Positions 24,659 through 36,723 are shown, counted from the first letter of the stretch. The stretch: 64,000 nucleotides of DNA from Streptomyces griseocarneus (GCF_014655595.1 NZ_BNBL01000007.1:263909-327908), one strand, 5' to 3'. The notes: generated by a model from the letters alone, not told the origin. Made by a program: numbers and translations.

Positions 24659-25275
24659 TCGCCTTCGTCTCCGGGCCGGTCGCGGCCCTCGCCCCGGACA
24701 CCGCCGTCGTCGAGGTCGGCGGGATCGGCATGGCCGTCCAGTGCACGCCCGGCACGCTCTCCGGGCTGCGCGTCGGGCAGCAGGCCCGGCTCGCCACGTC
24801 CCTCGTCGTCCGCGAGGACTCCCTGACGCTCTACGGCTTCGCCGACGACGACGAGCGGCAGACCTTCGAGCTGCTGCAGACCGCCAGCGGCGTCGGCCCG
24901 CGCCTGGCGCAGGCCATGCTCGCCGTGCACAGCCCCGACGCGCTGCGGCGCGCGTTCGCCTCCGGCGACGAGAAGGCGCTCACGGCCGTGCCGGGCATCG
25001 GCAAGAAGGGCGCGCAGAAGCTGCTGCTGGAGCTCAAGGACCGGCTGGGCGCACCGGTGGGTTCCGCCGCCGCGGCGGTGGGCGCCCCGGTCACGCAGGG
25101 CTGGCGCGACCAGCTGCACGCCGCCCTCGTCGGCCTCGGTTACGCCACGCGCGAGGCGGACGAGGCCGTCGCGGCGGTCACGCCCCGGGCCGAGGCCGCC
25201 CTCGCCGAGGGCGCCCAGCCGCAGGTCGGCTCGCTGCTGCGGGCCGCGCTGCAGACCCTGAACCGGGCCCGCTGA
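24655..25275 (+). CDS. ruvA: Holliday junction ATP-dependent helicase subunit RuvA
   Basis: A 206-residue RuvA. Domain I is an OB fold (MIAFVSGPVAALAPDTAVVEV), domain II has two helix-hairpin-helix motifs (GVGPRLAQAMLA and VPGIGKKGAQKLLLEL), and the C-terminal domain III (about 155-200) contacts RuvB. It binds four-way junctions as a tetramer. ATGA overlap with ruvC shows translational coupling. Confidence 0.96.
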   Translation: MIAFVSGPVAALAPDTAVVEVGGIGMAVQCTPGTLSGLRVGQQARLATSLVVREDSLTLYGFADDDERQTFELLQTASGVGPRLAQAMLAVHSPDALRRAFASGDEKALTAVPGIGKKGAQKLLLELKDRLGAPVGSAAAAVGAPVTQGWRDQLHAALVGLGYATREADEAVAAVTPRAEAALAEGAQPQVGSLLRAALQTLNRAR

Positions 25276-25325
25276 GAACGCCGACAAGCACCCCGCCGAG
25301 CACTTCCGACCGTGAGGTTTCCACC

Positions 25326-26408
25326 GTGAACTGGGACGACGAGTCCGCACCCGTCACCACCACTGGTGACGGCGACCGCCTGGTCAAGGCCGCCGCCGAC
25401 GGCGACGACCGGGCCGTCGAGGCCGCACTGCGGCCCAAGGACCTGGGCGAGTTCGTCGGCCAGGAGCGGGTCCGCGAGCAGCTGGACCTCGTGCTGAAGG
25501 CCGCCCGCGCCCGGGGCGCGACCGCCGACCACGTCCTGCTGTCCGGGGCCCCCGGACTCGGCAAGACCACCCTCTCGATGATCATCGCGGCCGAGATGGG
25601 CGCCCCCATCCGCATCACCTCGGGCCCCGCCATCCAGCACGCCGGCGACCTGGCCGCGATCCTGTCCTCCCTCACCGAGGGCGAGGTGCTCTTCCTCGAC
25701 GAGATCCACCGCATGTCCCGCCCCGCCGAGGAGATGCTCTACATGGCGATGGAGGACTTCCGGGTCGACGTCATCGTCGGCAAGGGCCCCGGCGCCACCG
25801 CCATCCCCCTCGAGCTCCCGCCGTTCACCCTGGTCGGCGCGACCACCCGGGCCGGGCTGCTGCCGCCCCCGCTGCGCGACCGCTTCGGCTTCACCGGCCA
25901 CATGGAGTTCTACGCCCCCGTCGAGCTGCAGCGCGTCATCCACCGCTCGGCCCGGCTGCTGGACGTGGAGATAGAGGAGGCGGGCGCCGCCGAGATCGCC
26001 GGCCGCTCCCGGGGCACGCCCCGCATCGCCAACCGCCTGCTGCGCCGCGTCCGCGACTACGCCCAGGTCAAGGCCGACGGGGTGGTGACGCAGGAGATCG
26101 CCGCCCAGGCCCTGCAGGTGTACGAGGTCGACGCCCGGGGCCTGGACCGGCTGGACCGTGCCGTGCTCGGCGCGCTGCTCAAGCTCTTCGGCGGCGGCCC
26201 GGTGGGGCTGTCCACCCTGGCCGTGGCCGTGGGCGAGGAGCGCGAGACCGTCGAGGAGGTGGCGGAGCCCTTCCTGGTGCGGGAGGGACTGCTGGCGCGT
26301 ACGCCCAGGGGCCGGGTGGCAACGCCGGCGGCCTGGGCCCACCTCGGGCTGACGCCCCCCGGGCAGGGCCCCACGGGCCCCGGCCAGCAGGGACTCTTCG
26401 ATCGGTGA
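25326..26408 (+). CDS. ruvB: Holliday junction branch migration ATPase RuvB
   Basis: A 360-residue AAA+ ATPase that drives branch migration. Walker A is GAPGLGKTT, Walker B LFLDEIHR, sensor 1 GATTRAGLL, the arginine finger is in LRDRFG, and a winged-helix domain forms the C terminus. A 40-residue N-terminal extension and a Gly/Pro/Gln-rich tail (GQGPTGPGQQGLFDR) exceed the E. coli enzyme. GTG at 25326 with GAGG eight bases upstream. Confidence 0.97.
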   Translation: MNWDDESAPVTTTGDGDRLVKAAADGDDRAVEAALRPKDLGEFVGQERVREQLDLVLKAARARGATADHVLLSGAPGLGKTTLSMIIAAEMGAPIRITSGPAIQHAGDLAAILSSLTEGEVLFLDEIHRMSRPAEEMLYMAMEDFRVDVIVGKGPGATAIPLELPPFTLVGATTRAGLLPPPLRDRFGFTGHMEFYAPVELQRVIHRSARLLDVEIEEAGAAEIAGRSRGTPRIANRLLRRVRDYAQVKADGVVTQEIAAQALQVYEVDARGLDRLDRAVLGALLKLFGGGPVGLSTLAVAVGEERETVEEVAEPFLVREGLLARTPRGRVATPAAWAHLGLTPPGQGPTGPGQQGLFDR

Positions 26409-26573
26409 CGGTGTGGGGGCTGGTCCGCTCAGGAACCGCGGTGCCATGCTGGGCGTTGTTCCATAGGTGCGGGCTCGCTTAGACTCCGCCGATGCCGTCC
26501 GTACCGGTGCGGCATACCACCCCCGTAGACCAGGCCGCGTCCCCAAGCGGTCGTGTGAAGGAAACCCCGTCCC

Positions 26574-27071
26574 GTGAATATCGTGACTCTCCTGCCGTTC
26601 ATCGTGCTTATCGGGGCCATGTTCCTGATGACCCGGTCGGCGAAGAACAAGCAGCGCCAGGCGATGCAGATGCGCGACCAGATGCAGCCGGGTACCGGTG
26701 TCCGGACGATCGGCGGCATGTACGCCACCGTCAAGGAGATCCACGAGGACACCGTTCTCCTCGAGGTCGCCCCGAGCGTGCACGCGATCTTTGCCAAGAA
26801 CGCCATCGGCGCCGTGCTGGAGGACGCGGAGTACAACCGCATCGTCCACGGCCTGGAGCCGGAGGAGACCCCGGTGGTCCCGGACGACGCCTCCGCGCTG
26901 ACCGAGGCCGTCGAGACCGGTGAGCCCCCGGCCGAGCAGAAGATCGACCTGGGCAAGGGCGCGGCCGCCGGCGACGAGGCGAAGAAGGCCGAGGAGCCGA
27001 AGAAGGCCGACGACCCGGCCGAGGCGGAGACCAAGGACGCCAAGCGGGACGGCGACACCGACGCGAAGTAG
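26574..27071 (+). CDS. yajC: Preprotein translocase subunit YajC
   Basis: A 165-residue single-pass membrane protein. The N-terminal helix (IVTLLPFIVLIGAMFLM) and cytoplasmic YajC domain (RTIGGMYATVKEIHEDTVLLEV) are clear. The C-terminal half is a long Lys/Asp/Glu/Ala-rich low-complexity tail absent from the roughly 110-residue E. coli protein. It associates with SecDF and SecYEG in protein export. GTG start with AAGGA upstream. It is first in the yajC-secD-secF order, but a hairpin separates it from secD. Confidence 0.95.
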   Translation: MNIVTLLPFIVLIGAMFLMTRSAKNKQRQAMQMRDQMQPGTGVRTIGGMYATVKEIHEDTVLLEVAPSVHAIFAKNAIGAVLEDAEYNRIVHGLEPEETPVVPDDASALTEAVETGEPPAEQKIDLGKGAAAGDEAKKAEEPKKADDPAEAETKDAKRDGDTDAK

Positions 27072-27080
27072 CCCCTTTCC

Positions 27081-27120
27081 GGAACCGCGGAGCACCCACT
27101 GAGCGGTGCGCCGCGGTTCC
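27081..27120 (+). terminator. Hairpin between yajC and secD
   Basis: GGAACCGCGG (27081-27090) and CCGCGGTTCC (27111-27120) pair perfectly; the 20-base loop contains the partly complementary GAGCAC and GTGCG. Its strength as a terminator is moderate, so some read-through into secD is likely. Confidence 0.6.
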
Positions 27121-27220
27121 GTTACGGTCTAGGCTCCGGCGGGGGGCAGGTCCCCACAACACATCGTGGCCGTCCGGCGAACACCCGACGCCCGGCGGTT
27201 GGACAGGGAGAAACGACAAG

Positions 27221-29041
27221 GTGGCAGCACCGAAGAAGGGCCGCAGGTCCCCGGGCGGCCAGGGGAGGCCGGGCCGTGTCCTGGCCCTGATCCTGATCGC
27301 CATGGTGGCGCTCACCGGGGGGATGTTCGCCTCCGGGCACACCACGCCACGGTTGGGCATCGACCTCGCGGGCGGCACGAGCTTCACGCTCGAGGCCAAG
27401 AACCAGCCCGGCAGGCCCAACGCGATCAACGCGACCAACATGAACACGGCCGTCGGCATCATCGAGCGGCGTGTCAACGGTCTCGGTGTCACCGAGTCCG
27501 AGGTCCAGACGCAGGGCGACAACCACATCATCGTGAACATCCCCAAGGGGACGGACGCGAAGCAGGCCCGTCAGCAGGTCGGCACCACCGCCCAGCTCGG
27601 CTTCCGGCCCGTTCTGACCGCCACTGCCGGTGTCAAGACCCCTGAGCCCGCGCCCGGCGCGACGGGCGACAAGGACAAGGGCGACAAGGCCAAGCAGGAC
27701 GAGAAGACCGGCGAGAAGAACAAGGGCGACAAGAGCACCGGGGCCACGACCAAGCCCTCCGGCTCGCCGTCCCCGACCGCCAGCGCCAGCCCCCAGGGCC
27801 GGCCGGTCACCGACGCCCTGAAGGCCGACAAGGACGACGCCACCCCGGGTGCGTCCGCCTCCGCGTCCGCCAAGGCGGACGGGAAGAAGGACGAGAAGAA
27901 GGCGCCGACGCCCACCCCGGCGCCGGGCGACGCGGCCGCGCTGCAGAAGAAGCTCGACGCCCTGGACTGCTCCACCAAGGAGGGTCGCGCCAAGGCCAAC
28001 GAGGCCGCCGCCGGCGCCGCGCCGACCGACATGATCGTCGCGTGCCGCAAGGACGGCCAGGTCAAGGAGATCCTGGGCCCGGTGGCCGTCGAGGGCACCA
28101 ACGTCAGCGACGCCAGCGCCGTCTTCGACACCCAGCAGGGCAAGGGCTGGCTCGTCCAGCTCAAGTTCGACTCCACCGGCGCCAAGAAGTTCGCCCAGGT
28201 CACCGGCCAGCTGGCCACCAAGCAGTCCCCGCAGAACCAGTTCGCGATCGTCCTGGACGGCGAGGTCGTCTCCGACCCGTCCGTGACCAGCTCGATCGGC
28301 GGCGGCCAGGCGGAGATCTCCGGCGGCTTCACCCAGCAGAGCGCCTCGGAACTGGCCAACGTGCTGTCCTACGGCGCCCTGCCGCTGTCGTTCGACGTGG
28401 TCACCGAGACCACCGTGACCGCCGCGCTCGGCGGCGAGCAGCTGCGCGCCGGCCTGATCGCCGGTGCCATCGGCCTCGCCCTGGTCATCGTCTACCTGGT
28501 GGCGTACTACCGCGGTCTCGCGCTCGTCGCCCTCGCCAGCCTCGCGGTCTCCGCGATCCTCACCTACACGATCATGGTGCTCCTCGGCCCGGCCATCGGC
28601 TTCGCGCTGAACCTGCCGGCCGTCTGCGGTGCCATCGTGGCGATCGGCATCACCGCCGACTCCTTCATCGTGTACTTCGAGCGCATCCGCGACGAGATCC
28701 GCGAGGGCCGCACGCTGCGCCCGGCCGTGGAGCGCGGCTGGCCGCGCGCCCGCCGCACCATCCTGGTGTCCGACTTCGTGTCCTTCCTCGCCGCCGCGGT
28801 GCTCTTCATCGTCACCGTCGGCAAGGTGCAGGGCTTCGCGTTCACCCTCGGCCTGACCACGCTCCTCGACGTCGTCGTGGTCTTCCTCTTCACCAAGCCG
28901 CTGATGACGGTCCTGGCCCGCCGGAAGTTCTTCGCCAGCGGCCACCCCTGGTCCGGCCTGGACCCCGCCCGGCTGGGCGTCAGGCCGCCGCTGCGGGCCT
29001 CCCGCCGCCGTTCCGCCCCCGTCGACCCGAAGGAGGCGTGA
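27221..29041 (+). CDS. secD: Protein translocase subunit SecD
   Basis: A 606-residue RND-family export motor subunit. TM1 is at about residues 19-36, followed by the conserved GIDLAGGTSF. The periplasmic-side P1 region is split by a charged and Pro/Ser/Thr-rich low-complexity insert (about residues 135-240) not present in E. coli or Thermus SecD. The C-terminal five-helix bundle starts near 405 and has GITADSFIVYFERIRDEIREG with the D/R residues used for proton relay. GTG start with GGGAG upstream. secF follows after one base. Confidence 0.96.
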   Translation: MAAPKKGRRSPGGQGRPGRVLALILIAMVALTGGMFASGHTTPRLGIDLAGGTSFTLEAKNQPGRPNAINATNMNTAVGIIERRVNGLGVTESEVQTQGDNHIIVNIPKGTDAKQARQQVGTTAQLGFRPVLTATAGVKTPEPAPGATGDKDKGDKAKQDEKTGEKNKGDKSTGATTKPSGSPSPTASASPQGRPVTDALKADKDDATPGASASASAKADGKKDEKKAPTPTPAPGDAAALQKKLDALDCSTKEGRAKANEAAAGAAPTDMIVACRKDGQVKEILGPVAVEGTNVSDASAVFDTQQGKGWLVQLKFDSTGAKKFAQVTGQLATKQSPQNQFAIVLDGEVVSDPSVTSSIGGGQAEISGGFTQQSASELANVLSYGALPLSFDVVTETTVTAALGGEQLRAGLIAGAIGLALVIVYLVAYYRGLALVALASLAVSAILTYTIMVLLGPAIGFALNLPAVCGAIVAIGITADSFIVYFERIRDEIREGRTLRPAVERGWPRARRTILVSDFVSFLAAAVLFIVTVGKVQGFAFTLGLTTLLDVVVVFLFTKPLMTVLARRKFFASGHPWSGLDPARLGVRPPLRASRRRSAPVDPKEA

Positions 29042-29042
29042 G

Positions 29043-30173
29043 ATGTCGCGACTCGGCAACCTCGGTGCCAGGCTCTACCGCGGTGAGGTCGGCTACGACT
29101 TCGTCGGCAAGCGGAAGATCTGGTACGGCATCTCGATCCTCATCACCATCACGGCCATCGTCGGCCTGGCGGTGCGCGGCCTGAACATGGGCATCGAGTT
29201 CTCCGGCGGCGCGGTCTTCAACTCGCCCCCGACCTCGGTCTCGGCCACCCAGGCCCAGCAGACGGCCGAGGACGCCTCCGGCCACCCCGCCGTCGTCCAG
29301 AAGTTGGGCAACAAGACCCTCCGGGTCCAGGTCAGCGAGCTCACCACCGAGCAGTCGCGCAAGACCCAGGAGGCGCTGGCCAAGAAGCTCGCCGTCCCGG
29401 TCGACAAGATCAACACCGACATCGTCGGCCCGAGCTGGGGCGACCAGATCGCCAACAAGGCCTGGACCGGCCTGGCGGTCTTCATGATCCTCGTGGTGAT
29501 CTACCTGGCCATCGCCTTCGAATGGCGGATGGCCGTGGCCGCCCTGATCGCGCTGATCCACGACCTCACCATCACCGTCGGCGTCTACGCGCTGGTGGGC
29601 TTCGAGGTCACCCCGGGCACCGTGATCGGTCTGCTGACCATCCTCGGTTACTCCCTCTACGACACCGTCGTCGTCTTCGACGGTCTCAAGGAGAGCGCCA
29701 AGGACATCACCAAGCAGACCCGCTTCACCTACAGCGAGATCGCCAACCGCAGCCTCAACGGCACGCTGGTCCGCTCGATCAACACCACCGTCGTGGCGCT
29801 GCTGCCGGTCGCCGGCCTGCTGTTCATCGGCGGCGGCTTCCTCGGCGCGGGCATGCTCAACGACATCTCGCTCGCCCTGTTCGTCGGCCTCGCGGCCGGC
29901 GCCTACTCCTCGATCTTCATCGCCACCCCGCTGGTCGCCGACCTCAAGGAGCGCGACCCGCAGATGAAGGCCCTGGCCAAGCGCGTGCGCGCCCGGCGCG
30001 CCGCCGACGCGGCCAAGGACGGGTCGGGGGACGCGGCCGGATCCGCCGACGCGGCGGGCGAGGACGAGGACGAGGACGTGCAGGACGCGGCGGCGGGCGT
30101 CGTCGGCCAGCGCGGCCAGGGTGCCGGCCGCAGCCGCGGCCGCGGCGGCCGTCCCTCGGGGAAGCGCCGATGA
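29043..30173 (+). CDS. secF: Protein translocase subunit SecF
   Basis: A 376-residue partner of SecD with six helices. The first is followed by the NMGIEFSGGAVF signature, and the TM4-5 region carries GYSLYDTVVVFDGLKE. The last 55 or so residues form an Asp/Glu/Ala then Arg/Gly-rich cytoplasmic tail (GQGAGRSRGRGGRPSGKRR) not found in E. coli. It uses the proton gradient to pull exported proteins. AGGAGG precedes the ATG. Stop overlaps the apt start (ATGA). Confidence 0.96.
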   Translation: MSRLGNLGARLYRGEVGYDFVGKRKIWYGISILITITAIVGLAVRGLNMGIEFSGGAVFNSPPTSVSATQAQQTAEDASGHPAVVQKLGNKTLRVQVSELTTEQSRKTQEALAKKLAVPVDKINTDIVGPSWGDQIANKAWTGLAVFMILVVIYLAIAFEWRMAVAALIALIHDLTITVGVYALVGFEVTPGTVIGLLTILGYSLYDTVVVFDGLKESAKDITKQTRFTYSEIANRSLNGTLVRSINTTVVALLPVAGLLFIGGGFLGAGMLNDISLALFVGLAAGAYSSIFIATPLVADLKERDPQMKALAKRVRARRAADAAKDGSGDAAGSADAAGEDEDEDVQDAAAGVVGQRGQGAGRSRGRGGRPSGKRR

Positions 30174-30736
30174 GCGCCACCCGCGCCTCCGGCGCCGACC
30201 AGGACCTGCGGGAGCTGCTGCTCAGCCGGATCCACGACGTCCCGGACTACCCCAAGCCGGGCGTGACGTTCAAGGACATCACCCCGCTGCTCGCCGACGC
30301 CACCGCGTTCGCCGCGCTGACGGACGCCTTCGCCGAGCTGTGCCGGCGCCACGACGCCACCAAGGTCATCGGCCTGGAGGCGCGCGGCTTCATCCTCGCC
30401 GCCCCCGTCGCCGTGCGCGCCGGGCTCGGCTTCGTGCCCGTGCGCAAGGCCGGCAAGCTGCCCGGCGCCACGCTCGCCCAGGCCTACGAGCTGGAGTACG
30501 GCACCGCCGAGATCGAGCTGCACGCCGACGCGCTCGTCCCCGGCGACCGGGTCCTCGTCATCGACGACGTCCTGGCCACCGGCGGCACCGCCGAGGCCTC
30601 GCTCAAGCTGATCCGCCGGGCGGGCGCCGAGGTGGCGGGCGTCGCCGTGCTGATGGAGCTCGGCTTCCTGCCGGGCCGCGAGCGCCTGGCCGGCGAGCTC
30701 GGCGGGGCGCCGCTGGAGGCGCTGATCACCGTCTGA
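30170..30736 (+). CDS. apt: Adenine phosphoribosyltransferase
   Basis: A 188-residue purine salvage enzyme that makes AMP from adenine and PRPP. The PRPP loop is VLVIDDVLATGGTAEA (about 125-140), and the N-terminal PDYPKPGVTFKDITPLL is characteristic of Apt. The ATG overlaps the secF stop by four bases, and relA follows after a strong terminator; the order secDF-apt-relA is conserved in actinobacteria. Confidence 0.96.
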   Translation: MSATRASGADQDLRELLLSRIHDVPDYPKPGVTFKDITPLLADATAFAALTDAFAELCRRHDATKVIGLEARGFILAAPVAVRAGLGFVPVRKAGKLPGATLAQAYELEYGTAEIELHADALVPGDRVLVIDDVLATGGTAEASLKLIRRAGAEVAGVAVLMELGFLPGRERLAGELGGAPLEALITV

Positions 30737-30771
30737 CCGCGACGGCGCGCCGCACGGCGCGCGAAACGCCC

Positions 30772-30808
30772 CGAGGCGGGCACCGGGAAGCTCCCGGTGC
30801 CCGCCTCG
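30772..30808 (+). terminator. Strong hairpin between apt and relA
   Basis: CGAGGCGGGCACCGGGA (30772-30788) and TCCCGGTGCCCGCCTCG (30792-30808) make a perfect 17-bp stem with a three-base loop (AGC). It ends the sec-apt transcript, so relA needs its own promoter. Confidence 0.88.
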
Positions 30809-30922
30809 CGTTATCCCTGACGTCCCTTGTTGCGTCAGCAGCCGCACGGCGGTCCGGCGGCCGGGATCGATACCATGGCAGTCCGGACCTGATCGGGGGG
30901 CCGGAACGCATGAGGAGTGCTC

Positions 30923-33472
<2,550 letters not shown>

Positions 33473-33481
33473 CCCGCGCAT

Positions 33482-33518
33482 ACGTAAGGGCTCCGGCAAT
33501 AGCCGGAGCCCCTTACGT
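33482..33518. terminator. Bidirectional terminator between relA and the DUF349 gene
   Basis: ACGTAAGGGCTCCGGC (33482-33497) pairs with GCCGGAGCCCCTTACGT (33502-33518) with one bulged C, loop AATA. It lies between two convergent genes. Confidence 0.85.
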
Positions 33519-33532
33519 CATGCCTTGCGGCG

Positions 33533-34762
33533 TCAGCCGCCGAACTCCTCCAGGCCCTTCAGGGCCTGGTCCAGCAGTGCCTTGCGGCCCTCGAGCTCCT
33601 TGGCGAGCTTGTCGGCCTTGGCGTCATTGCCGGCCGCACGCGCCTTGTCGACCTGCTCCTGCAGCTTGTCGACCGCCGACTGCAGCTGCCCGGTCAGACC
33701 GGCCGCACGCGCCCGCGCCTCGGGGTTCGTGCGCCGCCACTCGGCCTCCTCGGCCTCCTGGATGGCGCGCTCGACCGCGTGCATCCGGCCCTCGATCTTC
33801 GGCCGGGCGTCGCGCGGCACGTGGCCGATGGCCTCCCAGCGCTCGTTGATCGAACGGAACGCCGCCCGCGCCGACTTCAGGTCCGTCACCGGGAGCAGCT
33901 TCTCGGCCTCGACGACCAGCTCCTCCTTGAGCGTGAGGTTGCCCTGCTGCTCGGCGTCGCGCTCGGCGAACACCTCGCTGCGCGCCTGGAAGAAGACGTC
34001 CTGCGCGCCGCGGAAGCGGGCCCACAGCTCGTCCTCCGCCTCGCGCTGCGCGCGCCCGGCGGCCTTCCACTCCGACATCAGGTCGCGGTAGCGCGCGGCC
34101 GTGGGGCCCCAGTCCGCCGACCCGGAGAGCGCCTCGGCCTCGGCGACCAGCTTCTCCTTGACCTTGCGGGCGTCCTCGCGCTGCGCGTCCAGCGAGGCGA
34201 AGTGCGCCTTGCGCCGCTTGGAGAACGCCGAGCGGGCGTGCGAGAAGCGGTGCCACAGCTCGTCGTCGGTCTTGCGGTCCAGCCGGGGCAGGCCCTTCCA
34301 GGTGTCGACCAGGGCGCGCAGCCGCTCGCCCGCCGAGCGCCACTGCTCGCTGGCCGCCAGCTCCTCGGCCTCGGCGACCAGCGCCTCCTTGGCCGTACGG
34401 GCCTCCTCGGACTGCTTGGCCTTGGCCGCCTTGCGCTCCTCGCGGCGCGACTCGACGTCGGACACCAGCTTGTCGAGCCGGGTCCGCAGCGCGTCGAGGT
34501 CGCCCACCGCGTGGTGCTCGTCGACCTGGGTCCGCAGGTGGTCGATCGCGACCGTCGCGTCCTTGGCCGACAGGTCGGTGGTCCTCACCCGGCGCTCGAG
34601 GAGGCCGATCTCGACGACCAAGCCCTCGTACTTGCGCTCGAAGTAAGCCAGAGCCTCCTCCGGAGACCCCGCTTGCCACGATCCGACGACCTGCTCGCCG
34701 TCGGCGGTACGCACGTACACGGTCCCCGTCTCATCGACGCGGCCCCACGGGTCGCTGCTCAC
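33533..34762 (-). CDS. DUF349 domain protein
   Basis: A 409-residue cytoplasmic protein with several DUF349 helical repeats. Each repeat has a W..A..R/L..L...W.. pattern, for example QWRSAGERLRALVDTWKGL, WGPTAARYRDLMSEWKAAG and SARAAFRSINERWEAIG. It is largely coiled-coil and charged. In proteobacteria and firmicutes related proteins touch RNA polymerase or stress responses, but the function is unknown here. GTG at 34762 is decided by GGAGGAGG upstream; an ATG 16 codons earlier lacks such a site. It lies convergent to relA. Confidence 0.83.
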   Translation of the reverse strand: MSSDPWGRVDETGTVYVRTADGEQVVGSWQAGSPEEALAYFERKYEGLVVEIGLLERRVRTTDLSAKDATVAIDHLRTQVDEHHAVGDLDALRTRLDKLVSDVESRREERKAAKAKQSEEARTAKEALVAEAEELAASEQWRSAGERLRALVDTWKGLPRLDRKTDDELWHRFSHARSAFSKRRKAHFASLDAQREDARKVKEKLVAEAEALSGSADWGPTAARYRDLMSEWKAAGRAQREAEDELWARFRGAQDVFFQARSEVFAERDAEQQGNLTLKEELVVEAEKLLPVTDLKSARAAFRSINERWEAIGHVPRDARPKIEGRMHAVERAIQEAEEAEWRRTNPEARARAAGLTGQLQSAVDKLQEQVDKARAAGNDAKADKLAKELEGRKALLDQALKGLEEFGG

Positions 34763-34984
34763 AGCGCCTCCTCCACATGATGCCGGGGCCGGTGTACGGC
34801 CCGCGTGCATCGTCCACAGTTGATCCGGACAGGGCCGCGCCCCGACCGGTCCGGCAGCTTGATCATCCGGGTGCGTACAGCCGCCGGATCAGGCACCCTA
34901 CACAACGCCAACATAGGCGAACGGCGGCCCGGCTGTCCGTATCCCGCGCGACCGAAATTTCGCCGCGGGGGCGTCAGGATCGCG

Positions 34985-35803
34985 TCAGGACTTCGCCACG
35001 GTCGCCTTGTCGATCACCACGGTCGCGTTCGGGGCGCCGTCGCCGGCTCCGGTCTGCTCGCCCGCGTCGGCGATCTTCTTCAGCGTCTTCATGCCGTCGG
35101 CGCCGATGGTGCCGAACGGGGTGTACTGCGGGGGCAGCTGGCTGTCCTGGTAGACGAGGAAGAACTGGCTGCCGCCGGTGTGCGGCTGGCCGGTGTTGGC
35201 CATCGCGATGGTGCCGGCGGGGTAGACGTTCCCCTTGAGCCGGGAGTCCTTGAGGTTCTCGTCCGGGAGCGTGTAGCCGGGGCCGCCCTGGCCGGTGCCC
35301 TTGGGGTCGCCGCACTGCAGGACGTAGATCCCGCCGGTGGTCAGGCGGTGGCACTTGGTGTGGTCGAGGAACCCTTCCTTCGCCAGGAACTCGAAGGAGT
35401 TGACCGTGTGCGGGGCGTTCGCGGCGTCCAGCTTGACGTCGATCGCACCACAGGTGGTCGTCAGGTTCATCGCGTACGACGCCGACTTGTCGACGCTCAT
35501 CTCCGGCTCCGCCTTCCACGTCTTGGAGGCGGGGGAGCCGGGGGCCGGCTTGGCGCAGGGGTCCGGACCCTTCTTCGGGGTCGGCAGCGCGTCGGCGGCG
35601 TCGGCCTTGTCCTTCTTGCCGTCGTCGCCCGACAGCGCGCCCGTGGCGTACGCCGTCGCGCCGGCGGCCAGGACCACGGCGAGGCCGGCGGCGATCACCG
35701 CGTTGCGGCGCTGGGCCTTGCGCCGCGCCGCCTCGCGACGCTGCTGCTGCCGTTCGAACTTCTCGCGGGCCAGCTGTCGCCGCCGCTGCTCGTTACTGAC
35801 CAC
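34985..35803 (-). CDS. Membrane-anchored cyclophilin-type peptidyl-prolyl isomerase
   Basis: A 272-residue protein. An Arg/Gln-rich cytoplasmic N terminus (about 1-32) precedes one membrane segment (AVIAAGLAVVLAAGATAYATGAL) and a Lys/Asp/Pro linker. The cyclophilin domain (about 105-272) has HTVNSFEFLAKEGFLDHTKCHRL, GGPGYTLPDE and AMANTGQPHTGGSQFFLV, with the Q-F catalytic-site pattern. It should catalyse proline isomerisation of exported proteins outside the membrane. GTG at 35803 is preceded by GAGGAGAGG. Confidence 0.9.
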   Translation of the reverse strand: MVSNEQRRRQLAREKFERQQQRREAARRKAQRRNAVIAAGLAVVLAAGATAYATGALSGDDGKKDKADAADALPTPKKGPDPCAKPAPGSPASKTWKAEPEMSVDKSASYAMNLTTTCGAIDVKLDAANAPHTVNSFEFLAKEGFLDHTKCHRLTTGGIYVLQCGDPKGTGQGGPGYTLPDENLKDSRLKGNVYPAGTIAMANTGQPHTGGSQFFLVYQDSQLPPQYTPFGTIGADGMKTLKKIADAGEQTGAGDGAPNATVVIDKATVAKS

Positions 35804-36001
35804 CGGGTCCTCTCCTCGTGCCGTTTCGTGCATGTCCTGAGCCGCGAATCGCGAGTGTGCCCGTACCGTATACGGGTTCGCGGCGGCGGGAGTGCCGCCG
35901 GTAGGCTCTGATCGGGTCGGGTGTCTCCGCCGGGGACTCCGGACGGGGCCACCGCCCCGGCCGTCGACCGACCGAAGACCGACCGACAGTTAAGGACGAA
36001 C

Positions 36002-36712
36002 GTGCTCATTGCCGGGTTCCCCGCCGGGGCCTGGGGGACCAACTGCTACCTGGTCGCCCCTGCCGCAGGCGAGGAGTGCGTGATCATCGACCCGGGCCAC
36101 CAGGCGGCCCAGGGCGTCGAGGAAGCACTGAAGAAGCATCGGCTCAAGCCCGTCGCCGTCGTCCTCACCCACGGCCACCTCGACCACGTCGCCTCGGTCG
36201 TCCCCGTGTGCGGCGCCCATGACGTCCCGGCCTGGATCCACCCCGCCGACCGCTACATGATGAGCGACCCGGAGAAGGCCCTCGGCCGCTCCATCGGGCA
36301 GCAGCTCATGGGCGAGCTGACCATCGGCGAACCGGACGACGTCAAGGAGCTGACCGACGGCAGCACGCTCGACCTCGCGGGGCTCGAGTTCACCGTCGCG
36401 CACGCGCCCGGCCATACCAAGGGGTCGGTGACCTTCCGGATGCCCGAGACCTCCGAGATCCCGTCGGTGTTCTTCTCGGGCGACCTGTTGTTCGCCGGCT
36501 CCATCGGACGCACCGACCTGCCCGGCGGTGACCACGCCGAGATGCTCCAGTCGCTGGCACGGGTGTGCCTGCCCCTGGAGGACTCCACCGTGGTGCTGTC
36601 CGGCCACGGCCACCAGACGACCATCGGCCACGAGCGCGCCACCAACCCGTACCTGCGGGAAGTGGCCGCCGGCCTTGGAGCCGGGAACCCGGCTCCGCGA
36701 CGAGGAATGTGA
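36002..36712 (+). CDS. MBL-fold hydrolase, glyoxalase II-like
   Basis: A 236-residue metallo-beta-lactamase-fold protein. The metal-binding motif is THGHLDH (about 60-66), with further ligands in HAPGHTKGSV (H), FSGDLLF (D) and LSGHGHQTTIG (H). These resemble hydroxyacylglutathione hydrolases, though Streptomyces uses mycothiol, so the natural substrate is uncertain. GTG start preceded by TTAAGGA. hisS begins 11 bases after its stop, suggesting co-transcription; this gene pair is conserved in actinobacteria. Confidence 0.87.
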   Translation: MLIAGFPAGAWGTNCYLVAPAAGEECVIIDPGHQAAQGVEEALKKHRLKPVAVVLTHGHLDHVASVVPVCGAHDVPAWIHPADRYMMSDPEKALGRSIGQQLMGELTIGEPDDVKELTDGSTLDLAGLEFTVAHAPGHTKGSVTFRMPETSEIPSVFFSGDLLFAGSIGRTDLPGGDHAEMLQSLARVCLPLEDSTVVLSGHGHQTTIGHERATNPYLREVAAGLGAGNPAPRRGM

Positions 36713-36723
36713 CGAGAGTTTCC

